The notes under the pieces are model-generated. The model worked only from the letters and a program-made list of their open reading frames with translations. It was not told the DNA's origin and did no database searches. Shown here piece after piece: positions 52,533 through 62,988 of a DNA stretch of 64,000 nt. Origin of the DNA: Halomonas ventosae. Its GTDB lineage: Bacteria; Pseudomonadota; Gammaproteobacteria; Pseudomonadales; Halomonadaceae. Where the stretch lies: positions 62,001-126,000 of the forward strand of contig NZ_SNZJ01000004.1 of assembly GCF_004363555.1 (NCBI RefSeq), read 5' to 3'. Position 1 is the stretch's first letter, and each line of letters begins with the position of its first letter. The translations under genes were made by a program, and so were the position numbers.

Positions 52533-54733
52533 GCGCCCTCCCGATGGCGAATCAGGAACACATGGTGCAGGTCGGGGTTCCTCGAGAAATCGGGATCGAA
52601 GGTGCGCGAGGAGATATCCTCCACCCGGAACTGCTCGGCGAGGTCCGCATCCAGCTTGAAGCGCCGCTGGTTGTTGGAGAACACCAGGGTCCCCCCCGGC
52701 GCCAGGCGTGCCATGGCCAGGCGCACCAGTTGGCCGTGGTCGCGCTGGACATCCAGGGTATCGGCCATCTTCTTGGAATTGGAGAAGGTGGGCGGGTCCA
52801 GGAAGATCAGGTCGAACTCGCCGCCGGCGGTCGCCAACCAGCGCAGGCAATCGTCACGCACCACCCGATGACACCCGGGGTCGAGCCGGTTGAGGGCGAA
52901 GTTGTCCCGGGCCCACTCCAGGTAGGTGTTGGAAAGGTCGACGCTGACGCTCTCGCTGGCCCCGCCGGCCGTCTCCGTGCCCTCTTCCTGCGCTCCGAGG
53001 GCGGCCTGGACCGTGGCGGCCCCGGTATAGCAGAAGAGGTTGAGGAAGCGCTTGCCGGAGGCCATCTCGCCGAGCAGCCGGCGAACCGGGCGATGGTCGA
53101 GGAAGAGGCCGGTATCCAGGTAGTCGCGCAGGTTGACCCACAGCCGCGCCCGGCCCTCGCGCACCTCGAAGCGCTCACCGCTGGCCGCCTGCTTGCGGTA
53201 CTGCGCCTTGCCGCTCTGCCGCTCGCGACGCTTGACCACGACCTTCCCGGCATCTACGCCGAGCACCTCGGGAATCACGCCCAGCGCCTCGTGCAGCCGC
53301 TTCTGGGCCTGGGCGGCATCCACGGACCTGGGTGGCGCATACTCCTGGACGTGCACCCGGTCGCCGTAGAGGTCGATGGCCAGGGCGTACTCGGGCATGT
53401 CGGCATCATAGAGCCGGTAGCAGCTCTCGCCGCTCTTCTTGAGCCACTTCTTCAGCCGCTTGCGGTTCTTCTCCAGGCGATTGGCGAACATCTGCGCCCC
53501 CTCGGAGCGCGCGGGGGCAGCCCCCCCGGAGGGCGATTCCTCCGCTTCGGGAATCGCCATCAGCAGCAGCTTCGCTTCCAGGGGGCCGTTGCGCAGCGCG
53601 TACTGCTTGCGGGCGCGCAGCCCGATGCGATGCCCGAGGTCCGGGTTGGCGGTGAAGACCGCCAACTGCCAGCCGGGGAAGGCCGCCTTGACCCGCTCGC
53701 CGAGCTGGCCGTAGAGGCGCACCAGTTCGGGAAGCTCGCCGAGGCGCTCGCCGTAGGGCGGGTTGGTGATCACCAGCCCGCGGGGGGTGTCAGGCAGCCC
53801 CGCGGGGCGCGCGAACCCGGCCAGGGAGGCCCCTTCGAGCTCGATCAGCGCCGGCACGCCGGCGCGCATGGCGTTGGACTTCGCCGCAGCCAGCGCCGGG
53901 GGGCTCTCGTCGAAGCCGTAAAGCCGCGAGCGGCAGCGCTTGCGCCCGATGCTGGCCCGTGCCTCGGCCTCGCGCTTGAGCTCCCGCCAGCAGCGCTCGT
54001 CGTGGCCGGCCCAGCCGTGGAAGCCGAAGCGCTCCCTGGCCAGACCGGGGGCGATGTCGGCGGCCATCAGGGCGGCCTCGATCAGCAGGGTACCGGCACC
54101 ACACAGCGGGTCGACCAGCGGCGCCCCCTCCCGGGCCATCGCCGGCCAGCCGGCGCGCACCAGCAGGGCGGCGGCCAGGTTCTCCTTGAGCGGTGCATGG
54201 CCCACGTCGCGGCGATAGCCACGGCGGTGGAGGCTGTCGCCCGCGAGGTCCACGCCCAGGGTCAGCCGACCACGGTGCAGGTGGGCATAGAGGCGCAGGT
54301 CCGGCTGCCGGGTATCGACGTCGGGCCGCGGCCGACCCTCGGCGTGGAGGCGGTCGACCACCCCGTCCTTGACGGTCTGGGCACCGAAGCGGGTGTGGCG
54401 GATCGCCTCGGCGCGGCCATGGAAGTCCACCGCCAGGGTCGCGCCCGGTGCGAGGTGGTCCCGCCAGTCGACGGCCGCGGCGGCGGCCCGCAGCGCCTCG
54501 GGAGTCTCGATGCCCTCCCCCTGCGCCAGGCACAGCACCAGCCGGTTGGCCAGCCGCGACCACAGGCAGATGCGGTAGGCGCTCTCGAGGCTCGCGCGCA
54601 GGTGGACCCCGGCCACCGTGGTCTTGCCGGGCACGGCACCCAGGGCGGCCAGCTCATCGGCCAGCAGCAGCTCGATGCCCCGCGGGCAGGTGGCCAGAAG
54701 ATCCAGTGAATCAGGGGAGTGCAGTTCAGTCAT
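52529..54733 (-). CDS. rlmL: Bifunctional 23S rRNA methyltransferase RlmKL
   Basis: 734 residues. The N-terminal RlmL half (THUMP plus methyltransferase with LVITNPPYGERLGELPEL) makes m2G2445. The C-terminal RlmK half (with FLNLFCYTGAATVQAALGA and LIFLDPPTFSNSKK) makes m7G2069. A fused enzyme is typical of gammaproteobacteria. The linker (about 400-420) is rich in Ser, Pro and Ala. Followed by the overlapping glutaredoxin-like gene. Confidence 0.95.
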   Translation of the reverse strand: MTELHSPDSLDLLATCPRGIELLLADELAALGAVPGKTTVAGVHLRASLESAYRICLWSRLANRLVLCLAQGEGIETPEALRAAAAAVDWRDHLAPGATLAVDFHGRAEAIRHTRFGAQTVKDGVVDRLHAEGRPRPDVDTRQPDLRLYAHLHRGRLTLGVDLAGDSLHRRGYRRDVGHAPLKENLAAALLVRAGWPAMAREGAPLVDPLCGAGTLLIEAALMAADIAPGLARERFGFHGWAGHDERCWRELKREAEARASIGRKRCRSRLYGFDESPPALAAAKSNAMRAGVPALIELEGASLAGFARPAGLPDTPRGLVITNPPYGERLGELPELVRLYGQLGERVKAAFPGWQLAVFTANPDLGHRIGLRARKQYALRNGPLEAKLLLMAIPEAEESPSGGAAPARSEGAQMFANRLEKNRKRLKKWLKKSGESCYRLYDADMPEYALAIDLYGDRVHVQEYAPPRSVDAAQAQKRLHEALGVIPEVLGVDAGKVVVKRRERQSGKAQYRKQAASGERFEVREGRARLWVNLRDYLDTGLFLDHRPVRRLLGEMASGKRFLNLFCYTGAATVQAALGAQEEGTETAGGASESVSVDLSNTYLEWARDNFALNRLDPGCHRVVRDDCLRWLATAGGEFDLIFLDPPTFSNSKKMADTLDVQRDHGQLVRLAMARLAPGGTLVFSNNQRRFKLDADLAEQFRVEDISSRTFDPDFSRNPDLHHVFLIRHREGA

Positions 54734-54994
54734 GACATATCCATCGGCGTGGCGCCTGGCCGGGGTGAAGGTGTGACAGGCAGGTAAACGCCTTGTTACA
54801 AATCATCGGTCGACAATCGTCGTCATCCTGGGCTATCAATGACTGAGTAGCTACTGAATGACGCATGCGTTCTGTCAGCGGGCCTCAAGTCGTCGTGCAG
54901 CACGGAGTTGCCGCAGAGACCGATGTCGCCCGGGCAACATGAATCCGGTCTCGAGGCCGGGTTCTCGTCGGTACCTTCATCAAGAGGTAGTCCA

Positions 54995-55201
54995 ATGAAA
55001 CGACAGAAACGTGATCGCTTCCAGCGTGCCTATGTTCATGGGTACAAGGCGGGTCTCTCAGGTCGTTCCCGCGATGACTGTCCAAGTCAGGATATCAATC
55101 TACGCGAGTACTGGATGAGCGGTTGGCGTGAAGGTCGTGGGGATCAATGGTCCGGCATGACGGGAGTCTCCGGCATTCACAAGAACCCCATGGTGATGTG
55201 A
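54995..55201 (+). CDS. rmf: Ribosome modulation factor
   Basis: 68 residues, very basic at the start (MKRQKRDRFQRAYVHGYKAGLSG), with WMSGWREGRGDQW near the end. RMF dimerises 70S ribosomes to 100S in stationary phase. AGAGGTAG precedes the ATG. It is divergent from rlmL, the same arrangement as in many gammaproteobacteria, with 261 bases between that must hold both promoters; no specific site stands out there. Confidence 0.95.
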   Translation: MKRQKRDRFQRAYVHGYKAGLSGRSRDDCPSQDINLREYWMSGWREGRGDQWSGMTGVSGIHKNPMVM

Positions 55202-55256
55202 CCCCCGCATTCACCGGGTCATCAGACCATCGTCAGAGGTGTTGACGAACATATCA

Positions 55257-55283
55257 AGCCCATGGCCCTGCCATGGGCTTTTT
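55257..55283 (+). terminator. Rho-independent terminator of rmf
   Basis: AGCCCATGG / CCATGGGCT arms with a CCCTG loop, then TTTTT. Placed between convergent rmf and pyrD. Confidence 0.9.
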
Positions 55284-55303
55284 AGTGGCCGCCCGCCGGG
55301 ACC

Positions 55304-56329
55304 TCACTGCCCGGCGAAGCGGGCCTGAAGTGCCCGGGCACACTCCCCCACCAGCGCCGGCCCGCGATAGATGAAGCCCGAATAGAGCTGCACCAGGTCG
55401 GCGCCGGCCGCCACCTTGGCCCGCGCCGCCTCGCCGCTGTCGATGCCGCCCACGCCGATGATCGGCATGCCGGGAAGCCGGCGGCGCAGTTCGCGGATGA
55501 CCGTGTTCGAGGGTTCGAATACCGGCCTACCGGAGAGCCCCCCCTGCTCGTCGGCATGCGCAAGCCCCGCCACCGCCTCGCGAGAGACGGTGGTATTGGT
55601 GGCGATCACCGCGTCGATGCCATTGGCCTCGAGGGTGCGCGCCACCAGGCCGACCTCCTCGTCGCTCATGTCCGGGGCGATCTTCACCGCCAGGGGGACG
55701 CGGCGACCGGCCTCCCGGTCGAGCCGGCTTCCCTCCGCGCGCAGGGCACCGAGCAGCGCATCCAGGTGCTCGCCGAACTGGAGGTTGCGCAGCCCCGGGG
55801 TATTGGGCGAGGAGATGTTCACTGTGATGTAGTGCGCATGGCCATGCACCTTGCGCAGGCAGGTCAGGTAGTCGTCCACCGCCTGCTCCACCGGGGTGGT
55901 GAGGTTCTTGCCGATGTTGATGCCGATCACCCCGTCGTAGCGGCTCGCCTTCACACGCTCGACCAGGTGATCCACCCCGGCATTGTTGAAGCCCATGCGA
56001 TTGATGATGGCGCCGGCCTCCGGCAGGCGGAACAGCCGCGGCCGGGGGTTGCCGTACTGGGGCCGGGGCGTCACGGTGCCCACCTCGACGAAGCCGAAGC
56101 CCAGCGCTCCCAGGGCATCCAGGTGGTCGGCATTCTTGTCCAGCCCGGCGGCCAGGCCAACCCGGTTTGGAAAGCGCAGCCCCATCAGTTCCACCGGGTC
56201 CTCGACCCGCCCGCCGCCGAGTCGCTCCGCCAGGCCCAGGCGACCGGCCAGGTCGAGCCCCTTCAGGGCGACGCCGTGGGCGGTCTCGGCGTCCAGGCGA
56301 AACAGCAGCGAACGGGCAAGCGAATACAT
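55304..56329 (-). CDS. pyrD: Dihydroorotate dehydrogenase (quinone), class 2
   Basis: 341 residues. Membrane-associated flavoenzyme of pyrimidine synthesis. N-terminal amphipathic helix ([18 protein letters not shown]) for quinone access; [37 protein letters not shown]; catalytic Ser in [18 protein letters not shown] sites GVGGIDSGE and [13 protein letters not shown]. The ATG at 56329 matches the family start. Convergent with rmf. Confidence 0.96.
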   Translation of the reverse strand: MYSLARSLLFRLDAETAHGVALKGLDLAGRLGLAERLGGGRVEDPVELMGLRFPNRVGLAAGLDKNADHLDALGALGFGFVEVGTVTPRPQYGNPRPRLFRLPEAGAIINRMGFNNAGVDHLVERVKASRYDGVIGINIGKNLTTPVEQAVDDYLTCLRKVHGHAHYITVNISSPNTPGLRNLQFGEHLDALLGALRAEGSRLDREAGRRVPLAVKIAPDMSDEEVGLVARTLEANGIDAVIATNTTVSREAVAGLAHADEQGGLSGRPVFEPSNTVIRELRRRLPGMPIIGVGGIDSGEAARAKVAAGADLVQLYSGFIYRGPALVGECARALQARFAGQ

Positions 56330-56526
56330 GGCGACTCCGGTCAAGGGGGCGGGCGGGGGCCGCAGAGTATAGCAGTGCCGGTGGCCAGACACGACGCCGA
56401 CGCCTCAGGCGCCCGACGACCGTCCCCGCGGCGACAGCCAGGGGGCGTTCTGTGATCTACTGTACGCAACGCCGTCGCGATCACGGCCGGGTGGGCCGTG
56501 CAGCCTAACAAGCCAGGGAGATCCAT

Positions 56527-57879
56527 ATGGCCGATACCACCGAAACCCTCGAGGACCGCCTGTCGCGCATTCACCGGGCGCTGGGCGACGAGCGGCTCGA
56601 TGCCGTCGACGACGTCCTGGCCGACCTGGAGCCGGCGGAGGTCGCCCTGCTGCTGGAGTCACTGCCCCCGGCGGCACGCATCAAGCTGTGGGAACGGGTG
56701 CCGGGCGAGGTCGACGGTGAGGTCCTGCTTCACGTGCACGACGAGGTGCGCAGCACCCTGCTCGATGACATGGACCATGCCGAGATCGTGGCCGCCACCT
56801 CGGGCCTCGATACCACGGACCTCGCCGAGATCTTCGAGGACCTCCCCCAGCAGGTGGCCGAGGACATGCTGCGCTCGATGGACGAGCTGCAGCGCAGCCG
56901 GCTGCAGGAGACGCTCTCCTTCGAGGAGGACAGTGCCGGGCGCCTGATGCGCACCGACACCATCGCCGTGCGCGCCGACGTCAGCCTGGAGACGGTCAAG
57001 CGCTTCCTGCGCTGGAAGGAGGCGGTGCCCGACAACACCCATGCGCTGATGGTGGTCGACCGCAACGGCTTCTTCGTGGGGGTGCTGCCGTTGGCGCGCC
57101 TGGTCTCCAATGACCCCGAGATGGCCGTCGCCGACCTGATGGACCGCGACGTGGACAGCATCCAGGTGACCATGCACTCCCGCGAGGTGGCCACCCTCTT
57201 CCAGACTCACGACCTGGCCTCCGCGCCGGTGGTCGACGAGGAGGGCCTGCTGCTCGGTCGCATCGTCATCGACGACATCGTCGACGTGATCCGCGAGAAC
57301 TCCGAGCAGGCGCTGATGAACATGGCCGGCCTGGACGAGGAGGAAGACCTCTTCGCGCCGGTGATGCCCAGCGCCAAGCGACGCGCCGTGTGGCTCGGCA
57401 TCAATCTGGTCACCGCCTTCCTGGCCGCCTGGGTGATCGGCCGCTTCGAGGATGCCCTGGACAAGATCGTGGCCCTGGCCGTGCTGATGCCCATCGTCGC
57501 CAGCATGGGCGGCATCGCCGGCAGCCAGACCCTGACCCTGGCGATCCGCGGCCTGGCCCTGGGCCAGATCAGCCGCACCAACAGCAGCTGGCTGCTGCGC
57601 AAGGAGATCGGCATCGCTGCCCTCAACGGCGTGCTCTGGTCGCTGGTGGTGGCCGTGCTCGCGGTGCTGTGGTTCGGCAGCATCGCCATCGGCGTCATCA
57701 TCGCCGCCGCCCTCGTGATCAACATGCTGGCGGCCGGCATCGCCGGCATCGTCATCCCGCTGATGCTCAAGCGCTCGGGCATCGATCCCGCCCTCTCGGG
57801 GTCGGTGATCCTGACCACGGTGACCGACGTGGTGGGCTTCATGGCCTTCCTGGGGCTGGCCACGCTGTTCCTGCTCTGA
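56527..57879 (+). CDS. mgtE: Magnesium transporter MgtE
   Basis: 450 residues. An N-terminal superhelical domain (LVLADLEPAEVALLLESLP-like repeats), two CBS domains (VPDNTHALMVVDRNGFFVGV and APVVDEEGLLLGRIVIDDIVDVI) and five membrane helices from about residue 290, ending GFMAFLGLATLFLL. CBS domains sense cytoplasmic Mg and gate the channel. GGAG precedes the ATG. Divergent from pyrD. Confidence 0.95.
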   Translation: MADTTETLEDRLSRIHRALGDERLDAVDDVLADLEPAEVALLLESLPPAARIKLWERVPGEVDGEVLLHVHDEVRSTLLDDMDHAEIVAATSGLDTTDLAEIFEDLPQQVAEDMLRSMDELQRSRLQETLSFEEDSAGRLMRTDTIAVRADVSLETVKRFLRWKEAVPDNTHALMVVDRNGFFVGVLPLARLVSNDPEMAVADLMDRDVDSIQVTMHSREVATLFQTHDLASAPVVDEEGLLLGRIVIDDIVDVIRENSEQALMNMAGLDEEEDLFAPVMPSAKRRAVWLGINLVTAFLAAWVIGRFEDALDKIVALAVLMPIVASMGGIAGSQTLTLAIRGLALGQISRTNSSWLLRKEIGIAALNGVLWSLVVAVLAVLWFGSIAIGVIIAAALVINMLAAGIAGIVIPLMLKRSGIDPALSGSVILTTVTDVVGFMAFLGLATLFLL

Positions 57880-57906
57880 CCGCTGCCTTGCCCGCCCCCT
57901 GGAAAC

Positions 57907-57935
57907 ACGAACCCCCGCCGATGGCGGGGGTTCGT
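57907..57935. terminator. Convergent terminator, mgtE / gdh
   Basis: CGAACCCCCGCC / GGCGGGGGTTCG arms with an ATG-type loop, between convergent stops. Confidence 0.85.
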
Positions 57936-57963
57936 GGCATTGGCCATCAGCAAGGCGGAGCGG

Positions 57964-60900
57964 TCAGGTCTCGCGATTGCTCTCGGCCAGGTCGACCAGC
58001 TCGCGCACGGCCACCGCGAAGAGCGGGAAGCCGCCATGGCTGCCGCTGCCCACCTCCTCGAGCAGGCGGCACCAGCGCCGGTGCATGCCCTGGTGGAGCG
58101 AGAGCCACTGCTCCACCCGTTCCGCGCAGTCCCGCGGGCCGCCTTCCATGCCCAGCACGCTGATGGTCAGCGCCAGCTGCTGGCGGTCGATGTCGTCGCG
58201 GAAGGTCTCGCGGGCCTGGGCCTGCCAGCTGTCACGCACCTTGAGCTCGGTGATCTGCTGGATCATCCACGGCAGCTCCAGGCGATCGCCGATCTCGTAG
58301 AACACCTCGGCGACGCGCTGCGGCTTCTCGTTGGTCTGGCGGGCCGCCTGGATAATGCCGAGCGCCGCGTAGAGGCTGCCGGCGGCCGCCACGGTCGATG
58401 CCAGGGCCTCCGGCACGCCCGCCTCGGTGAGCTCGTTGCGGCGGGCCTCCCAGGCCTCGTGCTCCTCGCCGCGCAGGCGCTTGCCGATGTTCTCCTGCAG
58501 CTGGGCCAGCCGCGGGGCGAAGAAGTCGATGGCATCCCGGGTGCTCATGCCGGTGCGGTTGCGCAGGAACCAGCGGGTGGCGCGCCGCAGCATGCGCATC
58601 AGGTCGAGCATCATGGCGTACTGCACGTCGCTCGGCACCCGGTTGTCCAGCGCCTCGATCTGCTCCCAGAGGCGCGGCAGCTGGAAGCTGTCGCGCGCCA
58701 CGACGTAGGAGCGGGCGATGGTGGCGCGATCAGCGCCGGTGGAGTCGATCAGCCGGCGCACGAAGACGATGCCCATGTGGTCGACCAGGTCGTTGGCCAC
58801 CTGGGTGGCGACGATCTCGCGCTTCAGGCGGTGGTCGTACATCTCGTCCTTGTAGCGCTCGACCAGCACCTTCGGGAAGATCCGCTCGACGAACTTGACG
58901 ATGGTCGGGTCGTCCGGGACGTCCGAGGCGATCAGGTCGCCCTTGAGCACGCTCTTGGCGTAGGAGATCAGCACCGAGAGCTCCGGCAGCAGCATCCCCT
59001 GCTCGTTGGCGGCGCGCTCGTTGAGGATCTCGTCGTCGGGCAGGAACTCCAGCTCGCGGTCGATCTGGCCGGCGGCCTCGAGCTCGCTGATGAAGCGCCG
59101 GAAGGGCCCGATGCCCTGCCGGGAGAGGAGCTCGGCGAGATCCAGCGCCTGGGTCTGGCGGTAGTTGTCCAGCAGCACCAGGTCCGAGACCTCACCGGTC
59201 ATGTCGGCGAGCAGCTGGTTGCGCTGCTTCTCCGTCATGTCGCCACGCTTGACCACCTCGTCGATGAGGATCTTGATGTTGACCTCATGGTCGGAGCAGT
59301 TGACCCCACCGGCATTGTCGATGAAGTCGGTGTTGACCCGCACGCCCCGCGCTGCTGCTTCCATGCGCCCGCGCTGGGTGAGGCCGAGGTTGCCGCCCTC
59401 GCCGACGACACGGCACTGCAGCTCGCGGCCATCGATGCGCAGGCCGTCATTGGCCTTGTCGCCCACCTGGGCATCGGTCTCCTCGCTGCTCTTGACGTAG
59501 GTCCCGATGCCGCCGTTCCACAGCAGGTCGACCCGGGACTTGAGCATGGCGCGGATCAGCTCGTTGGGGGCGAGCTTGTCCTCCTTGATGTCGAACAGCG
59601 CCTTCATCTGCTTCGAGATGGGGACGGTCTTGGCCGAGCGCTTGAACACCCCGCCGCCCTCGGAGATCAGCTCGGCGTTGTAGTCCTCCCAGCTGGAGCG
59701 CGGCAGGGCGAAGAGGCGCTGGCGCTCGGCGAAGCTCGCCGCCACGTCCGGGCTCGGGTCGACGAAGATATGCAGGTGGTTGAAGGCCCCCACCAGGCGG
59801 ATCCTGTCGGAGAGCAGCATGCCGTTGCCGAAGACGTCGCCCGCCATGTCGCCGATGCCGAGCACCGAGAACTCGTCCTCCTGGGTATTCAGCCCCAGGC
59901 CACGGAAGTGGCGCTTGACCGACTCCCAGGCCCCCTTGGCGGTGATGCCCATCTTCTTGTGGTCGTAGCCGTTGGCCCCGCCCGAGGCGAAGGCATCGCC
60001 CAGCCAGTGCCCGTACTCGGCCGAGATCTCGTTGGCGATATCGGAGAAGGTCGCGGTGCCCTTGTCGGCCGCCACCACCAGGTAGGCGTCGTCGTCGTCG
60101 TGGCGCACCACGTCGCGAGGCGGCACGATCTCGCCCCCCACGCGGTTGTCGGTGACGTCGAGCAGAGCACGGATGAAGGTCTTGTAGCAGGCGATGCCCT
60201 CCTGCTGGATGGCATCGCGGTCACCGCCCTCGGGAAGGCGCTTGCAGACGAAGCCGCCCTTGGCGCCCACCGGCACGATCACCGCGTTCTTGACCTGCTG
60301 CGCCTTGACCAGGCCAAGCACCTCGGTGCGGAAGTCCTCGAAGCGGTCGGACCAGCGCAGCCCGCCCCGCGCCACCTTGCCACCGCGCAGGTGAACCCCC
60401 TCCACGCGCGGCGAGCAGACGAAGATCTCGTAGGCCGGCCGCGGCTTGGGCATGCCGGTGACCCGGGAAGGCTCCATCTTGAAGGACATGTAGTCCTTGT
60501 GACGGCCATCGGGGCCCGGCTGGTAGTAGTTGGTGCGCTGGGTCGCCTGGATCAGCTCAATGTAGCGGCGCAGCAGCTGATCGTCGTTGAGGCTGGCCAC
60601 ATCGTCGAGCAGCCGGATGATGCGCCCCGTGCAGGCCTCGATCTCGCCCTCCGGCGGGCGCTCGGCTGGATCGAAGCGCAGCTCGAAGAGGGTCACCAGC
60701 TCGCGGGTGATCTCCGGGTGGTTTACCAGGGTGGTGGCCATGTAGTCCTGGGAGACGCCGAAGCGGATCTGCTTGAGGTAGCGGGCATAGCCCCGCAGCA
60801 TGGCCACCTCGCGCCAGTCCAGGTTGGCGCCGATGATCAGCCGGTTGAAGGCGTCGTTGTCGGCTTCCCCGTTCCAGATGCGCTGGAAGGCCTCGACGAA

Positions 60901-62805
60901 GGGCTCGCGCATCTCCTGCAGGTTGACCTCGGTGCTGGTGTGGTGCTCCAGGTCGAAGTCATGGATCCAGTAGCTGCCGTCGCTGGCCTCCAACTCGTAG
61001 GGGCGCTCGCCGATCACCCGCAGCCCCAGGTTCTCCATCATCGGCAGCACGTCGGAGAGCGGGATCGGCTGGTCGCGGTGGAACAGCTTGAGGTTGACCC
61101 CGCTGCCCTCCTCTTCGACCAGCCGGTAGAGGGAGAGCGCCAGCGGGGTGCCGTCATCCAGCTCGCTGATGTGCTGCAGGTCGTAGACCGCTGTACGCGC
61201 CGAGAAGTCGTCGCGATAGCTGGCGGGGAAGGCATCGCGGAAGCGGTCCATCAGCAGGTTGGCCTGCTCCTCGCCGAACCCCTCGATGGCGGCGCCCTGA
61301 AGGTCGTCGCGCCAGTTGCGGGCCAGGGTCGCCAGCTTGGCTTCCAGGCGCCGCAGGTCGTAGTCGGCCGGCTGGTCGCCCTTGAAGCGCAGGATGAACT
61401 GGATGCGGGCCAGCACCGACTCCGAGAGGTAGGTGTTGAAGTCGCCGAAGGTGGCGTCGAGCTCCTCGCAGAGCAGGTTCTGGATGCGCAGGCGCAGCTC
61501 GGTGGAGAAGACGTCGCGCGGCACGAAGGCCAGACAGGAGTAGAACTTGCCGGAGCGATCCTCGCGGATGAACAGCCTCACCCGGCGCCGCTCGCGCATG
61601 TCGAGGATGCCCAGGGCCGTCTGGGTCAGCTCGTCGGTGTCGATCTGGAAGAGATCGTCGCGGGGATAGACCTCGAGGATGTGCAGCAGGTGCTTGCCGT
61701 TGTGCCCCTTGGGATTGAAGCCGGACTTCTCCATCACCGTCGCGAGCTTGCGGCGCAGGATCGGCACGTTGCGCGGCGACTCGTTATAGACGGTGGCGGT
61801 GAACAGGCCGAGGAAGCGGCGCTCGCCGATCACCCGTCCCTGGTCATCGTAACGGTCGATGGAGATGTAGTCGGGATAGGTCGGGCGATGGATCCGCGCA
61901 TGGTGGGCGCTCTTGGCGAACGACAGCAGTTGGGGAACCAGCACGTAGCGGTCACCCTCCACCCCCTGGTCGGTGCGGATACGCTCCTGGTAGCGGGGCT
62001 GGTCGAGGCGGAACACGCCCAGCTTGCTCTCGTCGACCCGGTCGAGGCGCTGCCGCCCCTCGGCCTCGTGGACGACATACTCGTCGTAACCGAGGAAGGT
62101 GAAGTTGTCATGCAGCAGCCATTCGAGAAAGGCGATGGCCTCCTCGTGGTCACCGGCATCGACCTGCTCCGGGCGCGAGGCCTTGAGCTCGGCGACGGCC
62201 GCCCGGGCCTGCTCGCGCATCGGCTCGAAGTCGGCCACCGCGGTACGCACGTCGCGCAGCACCTCCTGAAGGCTCGTCTCGATCTCCTCGAGCAGCGCCG
62301 GGTCCGAGTGGCGGTCCACCTCGATGGCGATCAACGACTCCCGCCCCTGCGGGGCGTCGGCCTGCCGGGTCGGGGTGACCCGGGTGAGCCGGTGCTGTCC
62401 GTCGCGCTCCGCCGCCAGCACGGCATTGTGGATGGCGTGGACGGTCATGCCCCGCCGGTTGAGCTCGATGCGTACCGAGTCGACCAGGAAGGGCATGTCC
62501 TCGTGGAGCACGGCGATGAAGGTGTGGGTGGACTGCCAGCCATGCTGCTCGAAGTCGGGGTTGAAGACTCGCACCTTGGGGTCGGCAGGATCGAACTGCT
62601 GCAGGAAGTGCCACACGGCGAGGGTGGCGCCATAGAGGTCGTCGAGACGGCGGTCGGCCAGATCATCGAGCGGTACCGTGGCATAGAAGTGGCGGGCGAA
62701 GGCACCGACCTGGGTGGCCTTGTCCTCGTCCAGACGGCCTTGCAGCCGCTCCTCGAGTTGCTTGAGCAGATCCTGGCGGGTCTCCTCGTGTGCGACGTGT
62801 TGCAT
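57964..62805 (-). CDS. gdhB: NAD-specific glutamate dehydrogenase, 180-kDa class
   Basis: 1613 residues. The large NAD-GDH first described in Streptomyces and Pseudomonas; it oxidises glutamate to 2-oxoglutarate and ammonia. N-terminal ACT-like regulatory regions (about 1-700), then the catalytic core with GGLRWSDRFEDFRTEVLGLVKAQQVKNAV and VPVGAKGGFV, the DVAGDVFGNGM-type segment (IGDMAGDVFGNGMLLS), NAD fold near GGVNCSDHEVNIKI. The start MQHVAHEE at 62805 has GAGGTG upstream. Full length, no breaks. Monocistronic. Confidence 0.95.
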   Translation of the reverse strand: MQHVAHEETRQDLLKQLEERLQGRLDEDKATQVGAFARHFYATVPLDDLADRRLDDLYGATLAVWHFLQQFDPADPKVRVFNPDFEQHGWQSTHTFIAVLHEDMPFLVDSVRIELNRRGMTVHAIHNAVLAAERDGQHRLTRVTPTRQADAPQGRESLIAIEVDRHSDPALLEEIETSLQEVLRDVRTAVADFEPMREQARAAVAELKASRPEQVDAGDHEEAIAFLEWLLHDNFTFLGYDEYVVHEAEGRQRLDRVDESKLGVFRLDQPRYQERIRTDQGVEGDRYVLVPQLLSFAKSAHHARIHRPTYPDYISIDRYDDQGRVIGERRFLGLFTATVYNESPRNVPILRRKLATVMEKSGFNPKGHNGKHLLHILEVYPRDDLFQIDTDELTQTALGILDMRERRRVRLFIREDRSGKFYSCLAFVPRDVFSTELRLRIQNLLCEELDATFGDFNTYLSESVLARIQFILRFKGDQPADYDLRRLEAKLATLARNWRDDLQGAAIEGFGEEQANLLMDRFRDAFPASYRDDFSARTAVYDLQHISELDDGTPLALSLYRLVEEEGSGVNLKLFHRDQPIPLSDVLPMMENLGLRVIGERPYELEASDGSYWIHDFDLEHHTSTEVNLQEMREPFVEAFQRIWNGEADNDAFNRLIIGANLDWREVAMLRGYARYLKQIRFGVSQDYMATTLVNHPEITRELVTLFELRFDPAERPPEGEIEACTGRIIRLLDDVASLNDDQLLRRYIELIQATQRTNYYQPGPDGRHKDYMSFKMEPSRVTGMPKPRPAYEIFVCSPRVEGVHLRGGKVARGGLRWSDRFEDFRTEVLGLVKAQQVKNAVIVPVGAKGGFVCKRLPEGGDRDAIQQEGIACYKTFIRALLDVTDNRVGGEIVPPRDVVRHDDDDAYLVVAADKGTATFSDIANEISAEYGHWLGDAFASGGANGYDHKKMGITAKGAWESVKRHFRGLGLNTQEDEFSVLGIGDMAGDVFGNGMLLSDRIRLVGAFNHLHIFVDPSPDVAASFAERQRLFALPRSSWEDYNAELISEGGGVFKRSAKTVPISKQMKALFDIKEDKLAPNELIRAMLKSRVDLLWNGGIGTYVKSSEETDAQVGDKANDGLRIDGRELQCRVVGEGGNLGLTQRGRMEAAARGVRVNTDFIDNAGGVNCSDHEVNIKILIDEVVKRGDMTEKQRNQLLADMTGEVSDLVLLDNYRQTQALDLAELLSRQGIGPFRRFISELEAAGQIDRELEFLPDDEILNERAANEQGMLLPELSVLISYAKSVLKGDLIASDVPDDPTIVKFVERIFPKVLVERYKDEMYDHRLKREIVATQVANDLVDHMGIVFVRRLIDSTGADRATIARSYVVARDSFQLPRLWEQIEALDNRVPSDVQYAMMLDLMRMLRRATRWFLRNRTGMSTRDAIDFFAPRLAQLQENIGKRLRGEEHEAWEARRNELTEAGVPEALASTVAAAGSLYAALGIIQAARQTNEKPQRVAEVFYEIGDRLELPWMIQQITELKVRDSWQAQARETFRDDIDRQQLALTISVLGMEGGPRDCAERVEQWLSLHQGMHRRWCRLLEEVGSGSHGGFPLFAVAVRELVDLAESNRET

Positions 62806-62988
62806 CCATCACCTCGGCTGCCTGCGGCCGCCGTAGGCGGCCGGGAGAACTTGACGTGGCGGCCTCCTGGCCGCATCGCCTTCCAGCTTACGTCACTTCC
62901 CGAGCCCACCCCAGCCACATGCCCCTTCGCTCATGGAGCATGTCGGTTGCGCATCGCCGCTTGACAGCGTGCCGGGCACGCCGCCCCC

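Noticed and set aside
52544..54709. A 721-residue open frame on the plus strand opposite rlmL
   Set aside because: Antisense shadow of an unmistakable RlmKL; low-complexity Gly/Arg/Leu composition.
57934..62964. A 1676-residue open frame on the plus strand opposite the glutamate dehydrogenase gene
   Set aside because: It mirrors a clear gdhB in codon phase, is rich in His, Leu, Gly and Val as expected of GC-rich antisense, and has no recognisable domain.
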